From positions 1-51,408 of the forward strand of contig NZ_JACOGK010000022.1 in the NCBI RefSeq assembly GCF_014269395.1: a stretch of 51,408 nucleotides of DNA. The letters run 5' to 3'. Positions within the stretch are counted from its first letter, which is position 1, and each line of letters begins with the position of its first letter. A program made the translations under genes and the position numbers. Source of the DNA: Megasphaera hominis. GTDB lineage: Bacteria > Bacillota > Negativicutes > Veillonellales > Megasphaeraceae. Below, piece after piece: positions 7,681 to 16,367 of this stretch. The notes below the pieces were generated by a model. It was not told where the DNA came from and made no database searches. It saw only the letters and a list, made by a program, of their open reading frames with translations.

Positions 7681-9015
7681 TTAGAAGAAGATTTTCGGAA
7701 TGTTTAACAAGGACTGCAATAACAAGAACAATAAGATAGGCACAACGGCATATTTGTAAATAATATCAAACCAGCGTCCCAGGTGAATACTGCTGCCTTC
7801 CATCCATTCCGTACGAATCTTCTTGGCACCTACACACCAAGCCAGGACGATCGCCATAATCGCTGCCGTCAGCGTATAACCTAAATCACCAATAATGTAG
7901 TCGAATTTAGCCAGGAACGTATCGCTCCAAATGCAGGGGATACTGCCGATAATCGTAACGACGATGATGACGGCCAGCGTCTTTTTCCGGCTCCAGCCTA
8001 AGCCATCACTAAAAGTAGTAACAGAGTTTTCCATAATGCCGATGGCTGCGGAAAGACCGCCTAGCAGCATGGCAAAGAAGAAGAAAAAGGCAATTACGCC
8101 GGAGAACGGCATTTGTGCAAAGACATACGGCAAGGTGACGTAGGTCAGGCTCGGACCGGACTGCAGGTTCAGGCCGAAGGCTACGACAGCCGGAATAACG
8201 ACGAGCCCGGAAGCGATACAGCCAAAGAGGTTCCACCAGGCAACGGTGAGGAAGTCCATAGGAATATCGGATTTTTCCGGCAAATAGCTGCCATACGCCA
8301 TGAGGTAGGCAGGCCCTAAGCCTACGGCGAAGAGTGCCATCCCTGTCGCACGGGCCCAAAGGGACGGATCCAAAAGCATGGACATATCCGGTTTAGCAAA
8401 CATGGTCAGGCCATCTTCAATGCCCGGCAGGGTAAGAACACGGATTACCAGGGCAAAGAGGATAATGTAATGCAGTGGAATACAGAACTTACAGAACTTT
8501 TCAACGCCTTTTTGAATCCCCTTCATACAGACGAAGGAAATAATCAGCAAGGTTACGACAGTCCAGGCAAAGATTGCCGTTCTGTTACCCGTAAAATCTT
8601 GGAAGAAACCAACAGAGTCGGCCATAAATTCCTGGCCGCAGTATAAGCTAAAGATTGTATACGCCAGTGTCCACGATACGACAACCAAGTAGTACATGTT
8701 CAACCCCAAAGGAATAAAGGGGAAAATCCAGGCGATTTTGCCTTTCTTGCCTAATACCTTTTGGAATGCTGTAATAGGACCACTGCGCATCTTGCGGGCA
8801 AAGGCAATTTCAGCCCAGCCGGCCGGCAGGGCAATGACAATCGTCACGATAGTAAAAGCCAGGACGAAGGCACCGCCACCACTTTCTGCTGCTACATACG
8901 GGAACCGCCAAATAGCGCCGAGGCCAAAGGCCATCCCGATCGTCGATAAAATAAATCCTAATCTGGAACCCCAAACTTCACGTTCCTGTCCGTTCGCTTG
9001 CGTTTGTTCACTCAT
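7681..9015 (-). CDS. NSS family Na+-coupled amino-acid transporter (copy 1)
   Basis: A 444-aa integral membrane protein of the neurotransmitter:sodium symporter (LeuT-fold) family. The first membrane helix carries GLGAIWRFPYVAAESGGGAF (about 31-50), the region that binds Na+ and substrate in LeuT, TnaT and MhsT. About 11 hydrophobic segments can be followed, and a second conserved stretch LGWSRKKTLAV lies near 340-350. It is preceded by a 36-aa accessory peptide gene and followed after 33 nt by glmL, so it is the transporter of the mutase operon. Family members import amino acids or related amines; the ligand cannot be read from sequence. It is a clear paralogue of the 9895-11229 product, with identical length. 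Confidence 0.88.
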   Translation of the reverse strand: MSEQTQANGQEREVWGSRLGFILSTIGMAFGLGAIWRFPYVAAESGGGAFVLAFTIVTIVIALPAGWAEIAFARKMRSGPITAFQKVLGKKGKIAWIFPFIPLGLNMYYLVVVSWTLAYTIFSLYCGQEFMADSVGFFQDFTGNRTAIFAWTVVTLLIISFVCMKGIQKGVEKFCKFCIPLHYIILFALVIRVLTLPGIEDGLTMFAKPDMSMLLDPSLWARATGMALFAVGLGPAYLMAYGSYLPEKSDIPMDFLTVAWWNLFGCIASGLVVIPAVVAFGLNLQSGPSLTYVTLPYVFAQMPFSGVIAFFFFFAMLLGGLSAAIGIMENSVTTFSDGLGWSRKKTLAVIIVVTIIGSIPCIWSDTFLAKFDYIIGDLGYTLTAAIMAIVLAWCVGAKKIRTEWMEGSSIHLGRWFDIIYKYAVVPILLFLLLQSLLNIPKIFF

Positions 9016-9034
9016 AGTTGCACACCCTCCCGAT

Positions 9035-9145
9035 CTACTTATTCCAATTGCTCTTATCGTTCAGACTGTGCACTAGCGTCCAAATAGCAACGCCGCCAAT
9101 CCCGATAATATAAAACCCTAACATAAACCAAGTTGCTCCATCCAT
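9035..9145 (-). CDS. MetS-like small subunit of NSS transporter (36 aa)
   Basis: A 36-residue single-span membrane peptide (MDGATWFMLGFYIIGIGG...) with one hydrophobic helix and a short charged tail. It resembles the methionine/alanine importer small subunit (MetS) encoded beside MetP-type NSS transporters. Its start is fixed by a strong GAAGGAGAGG SD a few bases before the ATG. It lies 19 nt upstream of the NSS gene and is probably the first gene of the operon running to the left edge. The paralogous transporter has an equivalent small gene, which supports both as real. Confidence 0.75.
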   Translation of the reverse strand: MDGATWFMLGFYIIGIGGVAIWTLVHSLNDKSNWNK

Positions 9146-9512
9146 TTTGACCTCTCCTTCAAAATCAGACTTTTTACGATCCTCTGGTTTCACTAAATAT
9201 AAAATGCGCTGCGCAGCGAAAATTCCATTTTTCACAAACCAGACGACGTGTACTGCTATGTTTACTCAGGCTCTTCCGAAAAGAGACTGCTTCAACCAAG
9301 TATTTTTTTGTTATACTATCGTTTTTAAGGCATTTCACATATAACTCATGCGATTTTCGTATGTTATTTATGAAATACAAAAATATTTTAAAATTCCGTT
9401 TTTAAAATTAATTCTTGCAAGTTATTCCGTTTTCTACAAGTATTATGTTACATCCTCCGCTTCAAAAAGTAAAAATCTAAAATCTCATAGCTATATCAAT
9501 TTTCTTCATACC

Positions 9513-9530
9513 TTGTACATTAAAGTACAA
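9513..9530. promoter_or_regulatory. Inverted repeat, possible operator of the mutase operon
   Basis: TTGTAC and GTACAA are separated by 6 nt, inside AT-rich DNA about 370 bp upstream of the small NSS subunit gene. The 18-bp dyad has the size of a LysR-type or other dimeric regulator site. A TTGTACAA-like string also occurs upstream of the glycyl radical enzyme gene (near 16266-16273), but no shared extended consensus could be shown by eye. Confidence 0.3.
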
Positions 9531-9733
9531 ATACCGGGTCTATGAGAAGCATCGACTCGTCCCTTGCAGACGCCGCGGCTAAAACGGAAAAATTTCACAA
9601 GAATACCGGTTCCGGCCCTAATGGCCGCATCATGCCTGTCATATACTCCTGCAACAAACCAACCGCCTAAATGAAATGGTGTATTCCTTTACGTTCCCAT
9701 TTTCTCTTTTACCGTTTGGCTGCCCATAAACAT

Positions 9734-9783
9734 AAAAGATGCCTGCAGCAGTCCTTTTATACTGGCTGCTACAGGCATCTTTT
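9734..9783 (-). terminator. Intrinsic terminator after NSS copy 2
   Basis: Arms AAAAGATGCCTG (9734-9745) and CAGGCATCTTTT (9772-9783) with additional CAGCAG/CTGCTG-type pairing inside; the A/T ends give a U-run in either direction. It separates the second NSS module from the mutase operon. Confidence 0.75.
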
Positions 9784-9894
9784 ATGTAGTTCTAAGAATG
9801 TGTCCTATTTAATACAAGGCGGGAAAGCCGGCACGGGGAGAGGCCGTGTAACTGCCGCCTTTCCCAGCCTGAATTGGTACCACCGCAACAGACA

Positions 9895-11229
9895 TCACGT
9901 AAAAATCGTCGTGAGGATTTTCGGAATATTAAAGCATGATTGGGCTAACAACAAGAACAAAATCGGGCAAATGACGTATTTGTAAAGCGGATCATAGAAG
10001 GTAGGGATCTTGAAATGGCATCCTTTTTGGATCCATTCTTCGCGTACCTTTTTTGCCCCTACATACCAAGCCAGCAGTACAGCCATAATCGTAGCTGTCA
10101 GCGTATAGCCTACGTCACCGACAAAGAAATCCATTGCTGCCAGGAATTTTTCACTCCAAATACAGGGAATAGCCCCGATAATGGTGATAACCGTAATAAA
10201 GACGATCGTCTTTTTCCGGCTCCAGCCAAGACCGCCGCTGACGGTCGTCACGGAATTTTCCATAATGCCAATGGAAGAAGAGACAGCCCCCAGGGCCATG
10301 GCAATAAAGAAACCTAAGGCGATGACTATAGAAAACGGCAGCTGTGCAAAGACAAAGGGCAGGGTAATAAACGTCAGATTAGGACCGGAGTTCAGGTCTA
10401 AGCCAAAGGCTACAACAGCCGGAACAATGATCAAACCGGCGAGGATGCAACCCAAGAGGTTCCAAAAGGCAACGGTCAGAAAATCTGCCGGAATATCCGA
10501 ATCCTTCGGTAAATAGGCACCGTACGCCATTAAGGCTGCCGGCCCCAGGCCGATGGCGAATAAGGCCATGCCCGTAGCCCGGGCCCACATGGAGAAGTTC
10601 AGCATCTGCGACCAATCAGGATTGACAAAGAGGTTTAACCCGGCCGAAATATTCGGCAGCGTCAGTACACGAACCATCAATAATGCCAAAATGACGAACA
10701 ACAAGGGAATGCCATATTTACAGAATTTTTCTACACCGCCCTGAATGCCCTTCCAGAGGATCAACGCGTTCAGCAAGACCGTCACGACGGTCCAGCCAAA
10801 GACAGCTAAGCGGTCATTGCTAAAGGTATCAAAAAAGCCGACGGGATCATTCATAATTTCATTTCCGTAGACGATACTGAAACAGATATAGGCCAAGGTC
10901 CAGGCGACGACGACCATATAAAACATGTTCAGTCCCGTAGGAATAATCGGGTACAGCCAGGCAATACGGCCTTTTTTATTGCCCAAAATATTCTTAAAGG
11001 CCACGACAGGCCCGCTTTGCATTTTTCTGGCCAAGGCAATTTCTGCCATACCTGCCGGTACAGCCAGTACGAGGGTAATAATCAAAAACATCAAGACGAA
11101 GGCCCCGCCACCGCTTTGGGCGGTTACGTACGGAAAGCGCCAAATGGCACCTAAGCCAAAGGCCATGCCAATCATCGTAAAGACGAAACCCAGGGATGAG
11201 CCAAAGTGCTCTTTTTTCTTCTCTGCCAT
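9895..11229 (-). CDS. NSS family Na+-coupled amino-acid transporter (copy 2)
   Basis: A 444-aa LeuT-fold transporter and paralogue of the 7681-9015 product. It has the same GLGAIWRFPYVTAQSGGGAF helix-1 signature (about 28-47) and the LGWSRKKT loop near 334. Differences concentrate at the ends and in extramembrane loops. An AAAGGAG SD precedes the ATG. It forms its own two-gene unit with the small subunit gene at 11270-11443, ending at the terminator at 9734-9783. Having two similar NSS carriers suggests two related substrates, or different affinities for one substrate, in the same catabolic locus. Confidence 0.88.
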   Translation of the reverse strand: MAEKKKEHFGSSLGFVFTMIGMAFGLGAIWRFPYVTAQSGGGAFVLMFLIITLVLAVPAGMAEIALARKMQSGPVVAFKNILGNKKGRIAWLYPIIPTGLNMFYMVVVAWTLAYICFSIVYGNEIMNDPVGFFDTFSNDRLAVFGWTVVTVLLNALILWKGIQGGVEKFCKYGIPLLFVILALLMVRVLTLPNISAGLNLFVNPDWSQMLNFSMWARATGMALFAIGLGPAALMAYGAYLPKDSDIPADFLTVAFWNLLGCILAGLIIVPAVVAFGLDLNSGPNLTFITLPFVFAQLPFSIVIALGFFIAMALGAVSSSIGIMENSVTTVSGGLGWSRKKTIVFITVITIIGAIPCIWSEKFLAAMDFFVGDVGYTLTATIMAVLLAWYVGAKKVREEWIQKGCHFKIPTFYDPLYKYVICPILFLLLAQSCFNIPKILTTIFT

Positions 11230-11269
11230 GATATAACTCCTTTCTTATGAAACCTGCAGCCTCTATCCA

Positions 11270-11443
11270 TCAGGCTGCACCATGATTTTCCGCATAGGCT
11301 TCACCGCCGGGTTCTGTAGCTGCCTCATCCTCCTCTTCCTGATAGGAACCACCGCTCTTCAGGCTGTTCCGCATCGTCCAAAAGGAGCCGCCACCGACAA
11401 CGACCAAATAAAAGACCAGCATGATAATCGTTCCAGTTTCCAT
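11270..11443 (-). CDS. MetS-like small subunit of NSS transporter (57 aa)
   Basis: A single-span membrane peptide beginning METGTIIMLVFYLVVVGGGS, followed by a charged, Glu-rich cytoplasmic tail (EEEDEA). The ATG at 11443 is chosen over the one at 11452 because the AAGGGAGA SD abuts the latter but stands about 10 nt before the former. It lies 40 nt upstream of NSS copy 2. In the MetPS-type systems the small subunit is needed for transport; that role here is inferred from gene pairing. Confidence 0.75.
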   Translation of the reverse strand: METGTIIMLVFYLVVVGGGSFWTMRNSLKSGGSYQEEEDEAATEPGGEAYAENHGAA

Positions 11444-11743
11444 TACAACCATTCTCCCTTCAAAAAACCAAGTTCCTATACAATATTATTTTTATTCAAC
11501 ATACCTCCTCATTCTATTTTTCACATACGCTCTGTTATGCATATGTTTTTTATGTTTTTGCTTTACTTTATTCCGAAAACATTTTATTTGTTAATAAAAT
11601 TTTAGTATCTTGCAATAAACAAGTACACAGTTTAATATTCATAGTGAGAATAAGGATTTCTGTGTTCATCTACTTTCTTATATCTTTGCAAAAATTTCCT
11701 AATAATAAAAAAATAAGAGGGTTCTGCCAAAGGCAGAACCCTC
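11444..11743. other. AT-rich 300-bp promoter region upstream of NSS copy 2
   Basis: No gene seen. The stretch is strongly AT-rich, ends at the terminator of the LysR gene (11715-11745), and must contain the promoter of the small-subunit/NSS unit on the minus strand. No operator could be assigned with confidence. Confidence 0.5.
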
Positions 11744-11745
11744 TT
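11715..11745 (-). terminator. Intrinsic terminator of LysR gene
   Basis: A 14-bp perfect stem, AAGAGGGTTCTGCC / GGCAGAACCCTCTT, with a 3-nt loop. On the minus strand it is followed by a long T-run. The stem overlaps the stop codon of the LysR gene. Confidence 0.9.
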
Positions 11746-12646
11746 AAAGTGCAATCACATTGTTTTCTATATTTTTTTGCAGTTCTCTGATAAAGCGCAT
11801 CGTCGCCAGTGTACTGTTATCTTTGTTTTTTACAGCCAGGCCGATTTCCCTGCAGGCTTCCGGCTCTAAATGCCGCGTTGCCAATGTCGTAAATTTAGCA
11901 CTACATAGGTTCCAAAACAATTCTGGCACAATGCTGATGCCTAAGCCTTGCTCGACCATAAAAAGGACGGCAAAATCAGAATTAGACGTACACGTCGAAG
12001 AAACGGGAACGTGGCATTGCTTAAAATACTGGGCTACATCCGGATCGAGTCCGTCCATGGAGCGGTACATGAAAAAGGACCCGCCCATCATGGCCTCGGC
12101 CGGTACACGCTCATACGCTGCCAACGGATGATCCTTGGGAAATACCGCCAGATAGGGATCTTTTTTTAAGGGAAACCAGTCATAGGTCTGTTCCGGCTGC
12201 TTACTGATAAAGGCTACATCAATCATCCCTGAAGCCATCCAGTCTTCCAAAATACGGACACTGTTTTCTTCGACCAGATCCAAATGAATCTGTGGATACA
12301 TACGGCGAAAGATCTGCATGATTTGCGGCATGACCGCGCAGGCCAGGGTGGGATAGCAGCCAATCCGTACTTGTCCTGTAGCCAGGCCCTTCACGGCATC
12401 GAAGGTTTCTTCTAATTCCTGGTTCATGGCTACGAGTTTACGGATAGCAGGAATAATCTGTTCTCCTTCCAGAGTCAGCGTAATTCCCTTATTGCTCCGT
12501 TGCAGTAGCGGAAACCCACATTCCTTTTCCAGACTGTTCATCATATACGTAATACCCGATTGCGTATACCCCAGCTCTGTTGCTGCCTTAATAAAACTTC
12601 CCTTATCCACGACAGCCAAGAGGACTTCATATTTTTTTATATCCAA
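11744..12646 (-). CDS. LysR family regulator (copy 1)
   Basis: A 300-aa LysR-type transcription regulator with an N-terminal winged helix-turn-helix (residues 1-60: MDIKKYEVLLAVVDKGSF, then ELGYTQSGITYMMNSLEKE) and a periplasmic-binding-like effector domain (about 90-300). It begins with TTG (12646) behind a GGAGGAGG SD, whereas the paralogue at 16368-17270 starts with ATG. The HTH is almost the same as in that paralogue while the effector domains have diverged, so the two may read the same DNA sites but sense different ligands. It lies between the glycyl radical enzyme/activase genes and the NSS module, and probably controls one or both. Confidence 0.88.
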   Translation of the reverse strand: MDIKKYEVLLAVVDKGSFIKAATELGYTQSGITYMMNSLEKECGFPLLQRSNKGITLTLEGEQIIPAIRKLVAMNQELEETFDAVKGLATGQVRIGCYPTLACAVMPQIMQIFRRMYPQIHLDLVEENSVRILEDWMASGMIDVAFISKQPEQTYDWFPLKKDPYLAVFPKDHPLAAYERVPAEAMMGGSFFMYRSMDGLDPDVAQYFKQCHVPVSSTCTSNSDFAVLFMVEQGLGISIVPELFWNLCSAKFTTLATRHLEPEACREIGLAVKNKDNSTLATMRFIRELQKNIENNVIAL

Positions 12647-12814
12647 CGAACTGCCTCCTCTCCATCCTATTCTATTTTAAAATGTCAGTGTTCCGATCGT
12701 GCTCTTACTTTCTATGATAGGGGCTGTACAGCAACTAGTAAAACGCTATATTTTGATAACTCTATGAAAGTATCTTATATCGCCTATTTCCATTCAAAAA
12801 ATACATACGTCAGT

Positions 12815-12861
12815 ACAGAAAAAGGGAAGGCATGCGTCAAGCATGCCTTCCCTTTTTCTGT
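12815..12861 (-). terminator. Strong terminator after GRE activase
   Basis: A 21-bp stem without mismatches by eye, ACAGAAAAAGGGAAGGCATGC at 12815-12835 against 12841-12861, with loop GTCAA. The A/T-rich base makes it work on both strands. It closes the glycyl radical enzyme-activase operon before the LysR gene. Confidence 0.88.
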
Positions 12862-12869
12862 CTTTTATG

Positions 12870-13784
12870 TTATTCTTCATGTCCCATAACCAGCACTGTT
12901 AAGCCTGTAGCCGCCAAAATAGATCGGTTGCGCTCCAGGATTTCATCAGGCGGCGTGACAAATTGCTCCTGCTCTATACCGGCTTCCCGCGCTTTGCTTA
13001 CACCCATATTGTGGTAGGGGAGCAAATGCACCTCGTGCAGCTGCAATTGCTGCATATAGTCCCGTAAAGCATACATATTGGCTTCATCATCATTGATTTT
13101 ATGAATCTGGGGTACACGGATGACAATTTTTTCCCGCATCCGTTCATCCCGTGCCAGCGCTTCCAAATTAGACCAGATCCGTTCCGGATCTACGCCTACA
13201 TAGGTTTTATGAGCCTGGCGGTCCATATGCTTTAAATCGAAAAGGATATAATCGCACAGGGAAGCCAAGGCAGAAAGATCCTCTCGTTTCCCGTAGCCGC
13301 TGGTCTCGATGGCAAGCGTATAGCCGGCTTTTCGCACCGCTTCAGCTACGGTACAGACATAGTCTGCATGGGCCAGGACCTCACCACCGCTGAAGGTCAC
13401 ACCGCCACCGGATATGGCATAATAGTCGGCGTCCTTTTGCAGCGTCGCCAATAGTTCATCCAGCGAATAGGTCTTTGATTTTGTATACAAGGCTCCGGTA
13501 CAGCAAGCCTCTACGCAACGGCCGCATTGTTTGCACTTCCTGTGGTCTATCACTACGCGCTCTGCCTGAAAGGAAAGAGCTTTTTCCGGGCAGGAACGGA
13601 TACAGCTGCCGCAGCGGATACAGTCTTTTTCCCGGTACATGAGGGTATATGAAGGATCGAGCAATTCCGGATTATGACACCAGCGGCAGTGCAGCGGACA
13701 GCCTTTAAAAAACACGGTCGTACGAATGCCCGGTCCGTCTTCTGTAGAAAAGCGCTGGATGCCGCCAATATAGGTTTGCTTCAT
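12870..13784 (-). CDS. Glycyl radical enzyme activating enzyme (radical SAM)
   Basis: A 304-aa radical SAM activase that would abstract H from the glycine of the adjacent enzyme using SAM. The SAM cluster motif CxxxCxxC is Cys29/33/36 (CPLHCRWCHNPE). An inserted ferredoxin domain has two further clusters: Cys55/58/61/65 and Cys84/87/90/94. The latter ends ACC, with the fourth Cys followed by Cys rather than Pro. The SAM-binding FSGGE motif is near residue 130. The extra clusters are typical of activases for dehydratase/lyase-type GREs and absent from PflA. It starts 25 nt after the GRE stop with an AGGAGAGG SD. Confidence 0.9.
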   Translation of the reverse strand: MKQTYIGGIQRFSTEDGPGIRTTVFFKGCPLHCRWCHNPELLDPSYTLMYREKDCIRCGSCIRSCPEKALSFQAERVVIDHRKCKQCGRCVEACCTGALYTKSKTYSLDELLATLQKDADYYAISGGGVTFSGGEVLAHADYVCTVAEAVRKAGYTLAIETSGYGKREDLSALASLCDYILFDLKHMDRQAHKTYVGVDPERIWSNLEALARDERMREKIVIRVPQIHKINDDEANMYALRDYMQQLQLHEVHLLPYHNMGVSKAREAGIEQEQFVTPPDEILERNRSILAATGLTVLVMGHEE

Positions 13785-13809
13785 GAGGATCCTCTCCTAT
13801 CGCAGGCAC

Positions 13810-16197
13810 TTAGAAATCCGGGGGATGAGCCGTTCTGGCAATGAGTGCTTCCTGGACTTCGCTGTCTAATTCAACGAAATATGCTAAGTATCCGGCCACG
13901 CGGACCAAGAGATTCCGATAGTTTTCCGGATGCTTTTGTGCTTCCCTCAGGGTCTTATTATCGATAACATTGATCTGAATATGCTCGCCCATATTCTTAA
14001 AGAAGGTCCTTACGACAGCATCCAAAACCATGCGTCCCTTTTTGCCCTGTATACTGCGGGGGTCAAAGCGCAGGTTAAAGAGGCAGCCATCTTTGGCGTT
14101 CTTTTGGTCCAAATGGGCTACAGAGTTGATGCATGCCGTCGGTCCGGACGTATCACGGCCCATTGCCGGCGAGCAGTTATCTGCTACTGCATCATAGGCA
14201 AAACGGCCGTCTGGCGTAGCCATGATGCATTTACCCTGGGACACATTCATAGACTGGGATTCTACGACTTCTACGTAGTGGCCGCCGCGGGAATCTCTGT
14301 ATTTTTCCAGGTTCTTGGCATAATGACGGACAATGCCTGCAGCAATGCCATCGACGTAGGCATTATCGTTGCCATACTTAGGCGCCTTCTTGAGCAGGGC
14401 CTGGCGGATCGGTTCAGCACCGTCAAAATTATGCTGCAAGGCATCCATGACCGTCTGAATATCCAGTACATGTTTCTGATTGACCAGTGTATCGACAGCT
14501 GCAATCGCATCGGCCGCATTGGCTACGCTGACGCAGAACGCGCCGGATTCATAATACTTGGAACCGCCTTCCTGCAGCGATTTACCTTTATCAATACAGC
14601 CATCTACGAGCATGGACGTAAAGGCTACAGGCATGCGCGACGCGTGGAGCGAACCGACGACGTTGAAGCCTCGGAGCATCATGTCGACGAAATAATCATT
14701 CTGTTTATACAAGGCGTCTTCCAGTTTTTCCAGCGTATCAAGCGTTTCTATTTTACCTGTCCGGGGCCCCAACTGTTCCCCGTTTACAGGATTAACCCCA
14801 TTGTTCAAAACGAGTTCTACACATTTCAGCTGGTTTACGTAGCCAACGGTCGGACGGCCATCGGACTTACCGGCGACACCCGGCTGAACGCAGCCGTGGA
14901 TGCCCCAGTTGCGGGCTTCTTCGATGGTACAGCCTGACTTTTCCATGAGCATAGGGATAACCAGGTTATTATTGAAAAAGGCAGGCGTTGCCATGCCGGC
15001 CTGGATCATGCGTAAGCCTTCATTCATCAAATCCTGGTTCAAATGATCATGGTATTGGATGGACATCGTCGGCATAGACGTTTGTACAGCCTGATTGGCC
15101 TTGAGGCAAAGCATGGATACAGGATTCGTCGCATCGCTGCCGTCTTCCAGCTTTTGGCCGCCAATTATGATATTTTGCCAAAGCGGATAGCCTGCAAAAG
15201 ACTGGCTATAGAATTTATCGCGCAGTTTCATAATACTCGTTACTTTAATGAAGAAGCATTCGATAATTTCAATCGCCTTGTCTTCCGTAATGCGGCCAGC
15301 CGCGAGATCAGCTTCATAAAAGTCATTCGTATACTGGTCGAAGCGATGGAACGATTCACCGTGTCCGTTATTTTCGATGTTCATGATGACATGCATAAAC
15401 CATACGAACTGGACTGCTTCCTGGAAGGTCCTCGCAGGCTTCAGAGGAACCTGTGCACAAGCAGCAGCAATGTCAAGCAGTTCCTGTTTCCGTACGTCAT
15501 CCGTTTCAGCTGCCGCTTTTTCCGCTGCCAATTGGCTAAAGCGCTGTGCATAGGCACCGGCCGCATCAATGTCGATCATTACAGCATGCCAGAAGTCTAC
15601 CTGTTCCTGTTTTTCCTTGCTGTCGACCACCGTTTCTGCAATTTTTTTCTGACATTGTTCCTTATAATAATTGAGGCCTCGTTTTAAGAGGTTAAAATAA
15701 TCAGGCAGGACATGCCCAGTACCGCAATCGCGGTTACCAACCGTAACGACGCCACTTTCTTCGGCATGCTTTACGTCTTCCGGCAGGGCCCGTTCTACTA
15801 CCTTATCAAAGCTGATATCTTTCCAGTATGGCAGATATTCTTCCAGTATAGCCCGGTCTTCATCGGTTACGATCATGGGGTCACTTTTCCGTTTGCCAAA
15901 ATCATCAATCTGTTCCAGTACCCATTCTGACGTATATTCCGGGAAAACAGGGGCACTACGGGGTTTATCTGCCTGGTTACCGACGATCAATTCGCCATCG
16001 AGGATAAAGATCTTCTTATTACGTAAAATATAGTCCAGCATATATGCCTTTTGCAGGACCGGCGGTTCAAAGGCATATTTTTGGATGGCCTCTGTCGCCA
16101 GTTTAGCCCGTTCGGCGCTCATAGTCGGCGTTTCATCGGTGAGCATCTTCTTCAATTGTTTTACACGGTCTGTCATTTGATAAAATGTTTCGCTCAT
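13810..16197 (-). CDS. Glycyl radical enzyme, PFL/dehydratase-like, unassigned subclass
   Basis: A 795-aa glycyl radical enzyme. The C-terminal radical loop is RVAGYLAYFVEL with Gly769 as the radical site; most relatives have GYS where this has GYL. The thiyl-radical Cys is Cys436 in HGCVQPG. In the characterised lyases and dehydratases I know (glycerol and propanediol dehydratase, CutC, HypD, IslA) the residue two after this Cys is Glu (GCVE), but here it is Gln438. The NGHGESFHRFDQY segment near 278-290 corresponds to the usual ESNGHS..GRFDQ region but is altered. It is encoded with its activase only, with no aldehyde dehydrogenase or microcompartment genes, next to NSS transporters and LysR genes. 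The substrate is unknown; PFL itself is excluded because it has a Cys-Cys pair. Confidence 0.88.
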   Translation of the reverse strand: MSETFYQMTDRVKQLKKMLTDETPTMSAERAKLATEAIQKYAFEPPVLQKAYMLDYILRNKKIFILDGELIVGNQADKPRSAPVFPEYTSEWVLEQIDDFGKRKSDPMIVTDEDRAILEEYLPYWKDISFDKVVERALPEDVKHAEESGVVTVGNRDCGTGHVLPDYFNLLKRGLNYYKEQCQKKIAETVVDSKEKQEQVDFWHAVMIDIDAAGAYAQRFSQLAAEKAAAETDDVRKQELLDIAAACAQVPLKPARTFQEAVQFVWFMHVIMNIENNGHGESFHRFDQYTNDFYEADLAAGRITEDKAIEIIECFFIKVTSIMKLRDKFYSQSFAGYPLWQNIIIGGQKLEDGSDATNPVSMLCLKANQAVQTSMPTMSIQYHDHLNQDLMNEGLRMIQAGMATPAFFNNNLVIPMLMEKSGCTIEEARNWGIHGCVQPGVAGKSDGRPTVGYVNQLKCVELVLNNGVNPVNGEQLGPRTGKIETLDTLEKLEDALYKQNDYFVDMMLRGFNVVGSLHASRMPVAFTSMLVDGCIDKGKSLQEGGSKYYESGAFCVSVANAADAIAAVDTLVNQKHVLDIQTVMDALQHNFDGAEPIRQALLKKAPKYGNDNAYVDGIAAGIVRHYAKNLEKYRDSRGGHYVEVVESQSMNVSQGKCIMATPDGRFAYDAVADNCSPAMGRDTSGPTACINSVAHLDQKNAKDGCLFNLRFDPRSIQGKKGRMVLDAVVRTFFKNMGEHIQINVIDNKTLREAQKHPENYRNLLVRVAGYLAYFVELDSEVQEALIARTAHPPDF

Positions 16198-16333
16198 ACT
16201 GCTACCTCCTAAATCAAATAAACTTTAAGGAACTGTAAGTAATTCTCTTTCTAATTTAATTTAATTGTACAAGACAAATGACAAATCGTAAAACGAGCGA
16301 TTAAAATGGTGACTATTGGAAACTCTCATACGC

Positions 16334-16362
16334 AAAAGGCCTCCTGTCAAAGGAGGCCTTTT
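16334..16362 (-). terminator. Intrinsic terminator of LysR copy 2
   Basis: A 12-bp stem AAAAGGCCTCCT / AGGAGGCCTTTT with loop GTCAA, just after the LysR stop. It separates that gene from the glycyl radical enzyme, whose own promoter must lie in 16198-16333. Confidence 0.88.
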
Positions 16363-16367
16363 ATTCA

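Larger units (their letters stand above)
9146..9894. other. 749-bp intergenic region between two NSS modules
   Basis: This stretch should hold the promoter of the mutase operon (minus strand). It contains a 12-bp perfect palindrome CGCTGCGCAGCG (9207-9218), an inverted repeat TTGTAC-N6-GTACAA (9513-9530) that could be an operator, and the terminator of the upstream NSS module (9734-9783). A 42-codon reading frame on the plus strand (9542-9670) is more GC-rich than its surroundings but has no convincing SD and no homologue I recognise, so I do not call it a gene. Confidence 0.5.

Noticed and set aside
9542..9670. 42-codon plus-strand gene between the NSS modules
   Set aside because: It has no SD and no recognised similarity; it is reported only as a compositional oddity.
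13930..14937. 335-codon plus-strand frame inside the glycyl radical enzyme gene
   Set aside because: It overlaps the radical-loop and Cys-loop coding region of a convincing gene, and is a shadow.
13810..16197. Assignment as choline TMA-lyase (CutC) or hydroxyproline dehydratase (HypD)
   Set aside because: The base Glu two residues after the radical Cys is Gln, neighbouring partner genes of those pathways are missing, and other motifs differ.
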